Under the pieces are notes generated by a model. It made no database searches. It saw nothing but the letters and a program-made list of their open reading frames with translations, and had not been told where the DNA came from. Both the position numbers and the translations under genes were made by a program. Below, piece by piece: positions 7,165 through 9,604 of a stretch of 9,604 nt of DNA (its first letter is position 1; the number at the start of each line of letters is the position of its first letter). The DNA is taken from positions 1 through 9,604 of the forward strand of contig NZ_JALXVH010000074.1 in the NCBI RefSeq assembly GCF_025149945.1. Direction: 5' to 3'. This DNA is from Kocuria sp. p3-SID1428 (lineage in GTDB: Bacteria > Actinomycetota > Actinomycetes > Actinomycetales > Micrococcaceae).

Positions 7165-7792
7165 ATGCCTTCATCATCGCCTGCACCTTCGCGTCCGCAA
7201 GACCCCTCCAGCCGCTCCGCACGCAGCGCGGGCACAGACCTCGGCCTGATCGCCGTCTTCGCGGCCTTCGTGGCCGTATGCGCCGTCCTGCCCGCGATCG
7301 ATCCCCGTGGGACCCCTGGCCGTGCCCATCACGCTGCAGACGCTGGCCGTGTACCTCACCGGACTGGTCCTGGGCGGGCGCCGCGGCTTCCTGGCCGTCG
7401 CGCTCTATGTGGTGGTGGGCCTCGTCGGGCTGCCGATCTTCTCCGGCTTCCGCGGCGGACCGGCGGTCCTCGCCGGGCCCTCGGCCGGCTACATCATCGG
7501 GTTCCCGGTCGCCGCTGTGTGCGTCGGATTCCTGGCCTATGCCGTCCTGCGCCGCGGTGCGGCCCGCGGCCGCGTGCTGATCGGGCTGATCATCGCTTCG
7601 CTGCTCGGCGGGTTCCTGGTCACCCGCGTCTTCGGCATCCCCGGGATGATGCTCAACGGCGGACTCACCCTGCGCGATGCTTTCCTGGCAGATCTGCTCT
7701 ACTGGCCCGGCGATCTGCTCAAGCTCGTGCTGGCGGCGCTGATCGCCGCTGCGGTGCACCGCGCCTTCCCCCGGCTGGCCGCCCGCTCGTGA
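7165..7792 (+). pseudogene. bioY: bioY, biotin-specific S component of an ECF transporter, frameshifted
   Basis: The reading frame from ATG 7165 encodes a basic Ser/Arg-rich tail and the first membrane helix (DLGLIAVFAAFVAVCAVLPAI, split here as residues 25-45), then leaves frame. From 7304 the next frame resumes the family sequence: VPITLQTLAVYLTG, GLPIFSGFRGG, AGPSAGYIIGF and the C-terminal helices, ending at TGA 7790-7792. Removing four bases joins the halves into a normal 207-residue BioY. The cause is visible: GATC occurs twice in tandem at 7296-7303. BioY binds biotin in the membrane and works with BioM and BioN, encoded next. As written the protein cannot be made without frameshifting; an internal GTG at 7307 would give 161 residues lacking the first helix. 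It may be a recent mutation, a sequencing or assembly error, or a rescued frameshift; the downstream coding sequence shows no other decay. Confidence 0.88.
7296..7303 (+). repeat. Tandem GATC duplication causing the bioY frameshift
   Basis: The sequence reads GCGATCGATCCCCGTG. Deleting one GATC unit gives codons for LPAI-PVGPLAVPITLQ, a continuous BioY sequence. The extra four bases equal a +1 change of frame. Confidence 0.85.
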
Positions 7793-8547
7793 GCGGCGGG
7801 CAGCACCGTGGGATCGAGCTGCGCGAGATCGTCGTCGAGGTCCCCGGCCCGCCGGGCAGCAGCGAGCCCGTTCGCCTGCTGGGGCCGCTGAGCGTCGAGC
7901 TGCACGAGCGCCGGATCGCCGTGATCGGGCTCAACGGCTCCGGCAAGTCCACGCTGCTGCGCGTGCTCAACGGCCTGGCCGAGGTCACCTCGGGGTCGGC
8001 CCGCGTCCACGGGACGGACGCGGTGCACGACGTCCGCGCGGCCCGTCGCGCCGTCGGGTTCCTGTTCTCGGACCCTGCCGCCCAGCTGCTGATGCCCACG
8101 GCCCAGGAAGACGTCGAGCTGTCCCTGCGGGTCGCGGGCGAGCCCTCCGGACGACGGGCCGAGCTCGCCGGGCGGCTGCTCGAAGAGGCGGGCCTGTCCC
8201 GGCAGCGCCACCAGTCGATCCACGATCTCTCCGGCGGTGAGCGCCAGCTCGTGGCCCTGACGGCCGTGCTGGCAGTGCAGCCCGCTGCGCTGGCCCTCGA
8301 TGAGCCCACCACTCTGCTGGATCTGCGCCATCGCGATGCCCTGCTGGAGCGCCTCGACGCCCTGCCGCAGCAGCAGATCATCTCCACGCACGACCTGGAG
8401 CTGGCCGCCACGGCCCAGCGCGCGCTGCTCATCCACCAAGGCCAGCTGTTCGATGACGGCCCCGCCGAGGACGTCATCGCCCGCTACCGGCGCTGCTGCC
8501 GGGAGGGCTTCCCCACCGCGGCCCGGGACCGGGAGCCCGGTCCATGA
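7789..8547 (+). CDS. bioM: ATPase component of the biotin ECF transporter
   Basis: This 252-residue cytoplasmic ABC ATPase should power biotin uptake with BioY and BioN. Walker A GLNGSGKST is at 47-55, the Q-loop at FLFSDPAAQLLMPTAQEDV (Gln99), signature LSGGERQ at 147-153, Walker B LALDEPT at 168-174 and the switch His at 201 (STHD). All are intact. The PAAQLLMPTAQEDV stretch is typical of ECF-type ATPases. The GTG start overlaps the bioY stop in GTGA and has no Shine-Dalgarno sequence, so initiation normally depends on ribosomes finishing bioY. Because of the bioY frameshift, the same frame is open without a stop from 7165, so unshifted ribosomes would produce a 460-residue product with 208 foreign N-terminal residues ahead of BioM. 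The end overlaps bioN in ATGA. Gene identity rests on the sequence plus flanking bioY and bioN. Confidence 0.9.
   Translation: MSGGQHRGIELREIVVEVPGPPGSSEPVRLLGPLSVELHERRIAVIGLNGSGKSTLLRVLNGLAEVTSGSARVHGTDAVHDVRAARRAVGFLFSDPAAQLLMPTAQEDVELSLRVAGEPSGRRAELAGRLLEEAGLSRQRHQSIHDLSGGERQLVALTAVLAVQPAALALDEPTTLLDLRHRDALLERLDALPQQQIISTHDLELAATAQRALLIHQGQLFDDGPAEDVIARYRRCCREGFPTAARDREPGP
8526..8543 (+). promoter_or_regulatory. Hairpin abutting the bioN start codon
   Basis: A perfect 7-bp stem, GGACCGG (8526-8532) with CCGGTCC (8537-8543), has a GAGC loop and ends on the base before the bioN ATG. It replaces the position where a ribosome-binding site would be; only GGGAG in the stem-loop resembles one. 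It would be unwound by ribosomes reading the end of bioM, consistent with translational coupling. Confidence 0.45.
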
Positions 8548-9215
8548 CCCGCTCGCGCCGTGAGCTCTTCGGCTTCCACCGCCCGGCCGACACCCCGATC
8601 CACCGCGCCCCACTGGCTCTCAAGGCCTCGGGGCTGGTGGTCGTGTCCCTGCTGCTGATGATCCCCTTCCCATGGCTGCTGCGCCGTCTCGGCCTCAACG
8701 CCCCGGAGACCGCGTGGGCCGTGCCCGCCGGGTGCCTGCTGCTTGTCCTGCTCGCGGCCGCAGCGGCACGGATCGGCCCCCGCGCCTGGTGGCACAGCAT
8801 CCGCCCTGCAGCCTGGATCCTGGGCCTGCTGGCTGCTTATCACCTGCTGCTTCGCCGCGATCCCGCCACGGCGGCAGAGGTCCTGCTCACGGTGGTGACC
8901 GCGCTGCTGGCCACCAGGGTGCTGCTGGAGACCACGCCCCTGCCCGAGCTGCTTGACGGGCTGGTGCGACTGCTGTGGCCGCTGCGGCTGGTGGGAGCGG
9001 ATCCGCAGCGGATCGGGCTGGCGATCCAGATCATGCTGCGCTCGATCCCGTTCCTCACCGGCGTGCTCGACGACCTCCGCGATGCCGCCGCCGCGCGCGG
9101 GACCCGACTCGGCCCGGTCGGACTCGCCGCTCCCCTGGTGATCTCCGCCGTGGCCCACGGACAGCGCACCGGCGAGGCCCTGGCTGCGCGGGGTCTGGAC
9201 TCGTCCAGCCCGTGA
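8544..9215 (+). CDS. bioN: Transmembrane T component of the biotin ECF transporter
   Basis: This 223-residue membrane protein is of the CbiQ/BioN (EcfT) family, which couples the ATPase to the substrate-binding BioY. Hydrophobic segments occur at about 27-46, 57-76, 88-103 and 110-127. The long coupling region shows two Ala-Arg-Gly motifs, one at 184-186 (AAARGTR) and one at 215-217 (AARGLD), the hallmark that contacts the ATPase dimer. Length is close to that of known BioN proteins (about 200-230). The ATG overlaps the bioM stop in ATGA. The first 20 residues are basic and cytoplasmic. Specificity for biotin is inferred from bioY upstream; the T component itself does not reveal it. Confidence 0.88.
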   Translation: MTRSRRELFGFHRPADTPIHRAPLALKASGLVVVSLLLMIPFPWLLRRLGLNAPETAWAVPAGCLLLVLLAAAAARIGPRAWWHSIRPAAWILGLLAAYHLLLRRDPATAAEVLLTVVTALLATRVLLETTPLPELLDGLVRLLWPLRLVGADPQRIGLAIQIMLRSIPFLTGVLDDLRDAAAARGTRLGPVGLAAPLVISAVAHGQRTGEALAARGLDSSSP

Positions 9216-9231
9216 CAGGCCCCATGGTCGA

Positions 9232-9237
9232 TAGTGT
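9232..9237 (+). promoter_or_regulatory. Possible -10 box for the muconolactone isomerase family gene (TAGTGT)
   Basis: TAGTGT fits TAnnnT, lies 17 bases after the bioN stop and would start transcription near 9244, about 31 bases before the ATG. GTGACA at 9212-9217 resembles a -35 but is only 14 bases away, shorter than usual. It suggests this gene is expressed separately from bioYMN. Confidence 0.45.
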
Positions 9238-9274
9238 GAGAGGGAACCAGCACCCGAGACCAGGAGAGTCGATC

Positions 9275-9553
9275 ATGAAGTTCCTCTGCCACATGCAGGT
9301 CCAGTTCCCCGAGTCGATGTCCGCCGAGGAGGTCGCCCAGAAGCAGGCCCAGGAGAAGGAGTACTCCCACGGGCTGCAGGAGGCCGGCGAGCTCGAGGCG
9401 ATCTACCGCGTGGTCGGGCAGTACGCCAACGTCTCGACCTTCGAGGTCGAGTCCAACCAGTGCCTGCACGAGATCCTCTCAGGCTTCCCCATGTACCCGT
9501 ACATGACGATCGAGACCACCCCGCTGTGCCAGCACCCGAACTCGATCCGCTGA
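9275..9553 (+). CDS. Muconolactone delta-isomerase family protein
   Basis: This 92-residue protein matches the muconolactone isomerase (CatC) family, which isomerises muconolactone to 3-oxoadipate enol-lactone in the catechol branch of the beta-ketoadipate pathway. Length equals the typical 90-96 residues. Conserved parts are the helix AEEVAQKQAQEKEYSHGLQ (17-35), the central RVVGQYANVSTFEVES (45-60), the helix around HEILSGFPMYPYM (65-77), and the C-terminal LCQHPNSIR. It is soluble and members form ring-shaped decamers. AGGAG at 9262-9266, eight bases before the ATG, fixes the start; the open frame further upstream is bioN's shadow. In well-studied CatC proteins the stretch before RVVG contains Trp residues (WPHLWRVVG); here it is LEAIYRVVG. 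With no catA or catB nearby, a role outside catechol degradation is possible. Confidence 0.85.
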   Translation: MKFLCHMQVQFPESMSAEEVAQKQAQEKEYSHGLQEAGELEAIYRVVGQYANVSTFEVESNQCLHEILSGFPMYPYMTIETTPLCQHPNSIR

Positions 9554-9565
9554 TCGAGCGCTGAC

Positions 9566-9587
9566 GCGGGCCCCGTCGGGCCTTCGC
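9566..9587 (+). terminator. Possible terminator after the muconolactone isomerase family gene
   Basis: GGCCC (9569-9573) pairs with GGGCC (9578-9582) around CGTC, and outer GCG/CGC (9566-9568, 9585-9587) can extend the stem past a TT bulge. It lies 12 bases after the stop codon. There is no T-run before the window ends, so support is moderate. Confidence 0.45.
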
Positions 9588-9604
9588 AGACCCGGTGCGC
9601 CCCG

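Noticed and set aside
7307..7792. bioY as an intact shorter gene starting at GTG 7307
   Set aside because: It would lack the first membrane helix, which is plainly encoded just upstream in the other frame, and has no ribosome-binding site; a frameshift explains both halves better.
8975..9274. 100-residue upstream extension of the muconolactone isomerase frame
   Set aside because: Runs inside bioN in another frame; ATG 9275 has a good AGGAG and gives the normal family length.

Overview
This GC-rich window (about 70% GC by eye) looks like a chromosomal segment of a high-GC actinobacterium. G/C-ending codons, GTG starts, TAnnnT-type -10 boxes, a DUF3099 protein, an actinobacterial SURF1 and an ECF-type biotin transporter all fit Micrococcales. 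A member of the Micrococcaceae (Kocuria, Nesterenkonia or Micrococcus type) is my best guess, but that is inference. There is no tRNA, rRNA, CRISPR array, insertion sequence or phage gene. Coding density is high and no gene-free gap exceeds 250 bases.

Layout. Positions 9-1587 (minus strand) hold fabG followed by a second, divergent short-chain dehydrogenase/reductase (SDR). A 248-base divergent intergenic region (1588-1835) separates them from a plus-strand run: DUF3099 membrane protein, a 91-residue Cys/His protein, and SURF1, the last two overlapping by ATGA. SURF1 converges on a minus-strand ABC-F ATPase (3747-5354), with a 9-bp-stem hairpin in the 58-base gap. A second divergent region (5355-5573) carries back-to-back TAGACT boxes for the ABC-F gene and an AI-2E-family transporter gene, plus a C10 tract and several hairpins. 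Next come bioY-bioM-bioN (7165-9215), which encode an ECF biotin transporter (substrate-binding S component, ATPase, T component) joined by GTGA and ATGA overlaps. The window closes with an orphan muconolactone-isomerase-family gene (9275-9553) and a hairpin.

How the genes work together. FabG and the SDR probably act in type II fatty acid synthesis or related lipid reduction. SURF1 serves cytochrome c oxidase assembly. ABC-F acts on ribosomes. BioYMN imports biotin, the cofactor of the carboxylases that feed fatty acid synthesis.

The most notable points are two. First, bioY is interrupted by a 4-base tandem duplication (GATCGATC, 7296-7303). It throws the gene out of frame and opens a continuous reading frame from the bioY start through the end of bioM, and a CCCC just after it could permit a +1 slip. 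Second, the SDR next to fabG has a classical TGxxxGxG nucleotide-binding motif but an enoyl-reductase-like Y-x6-K active site, in the position that inhA/fabI occupies after fabG in some actinobacteria.
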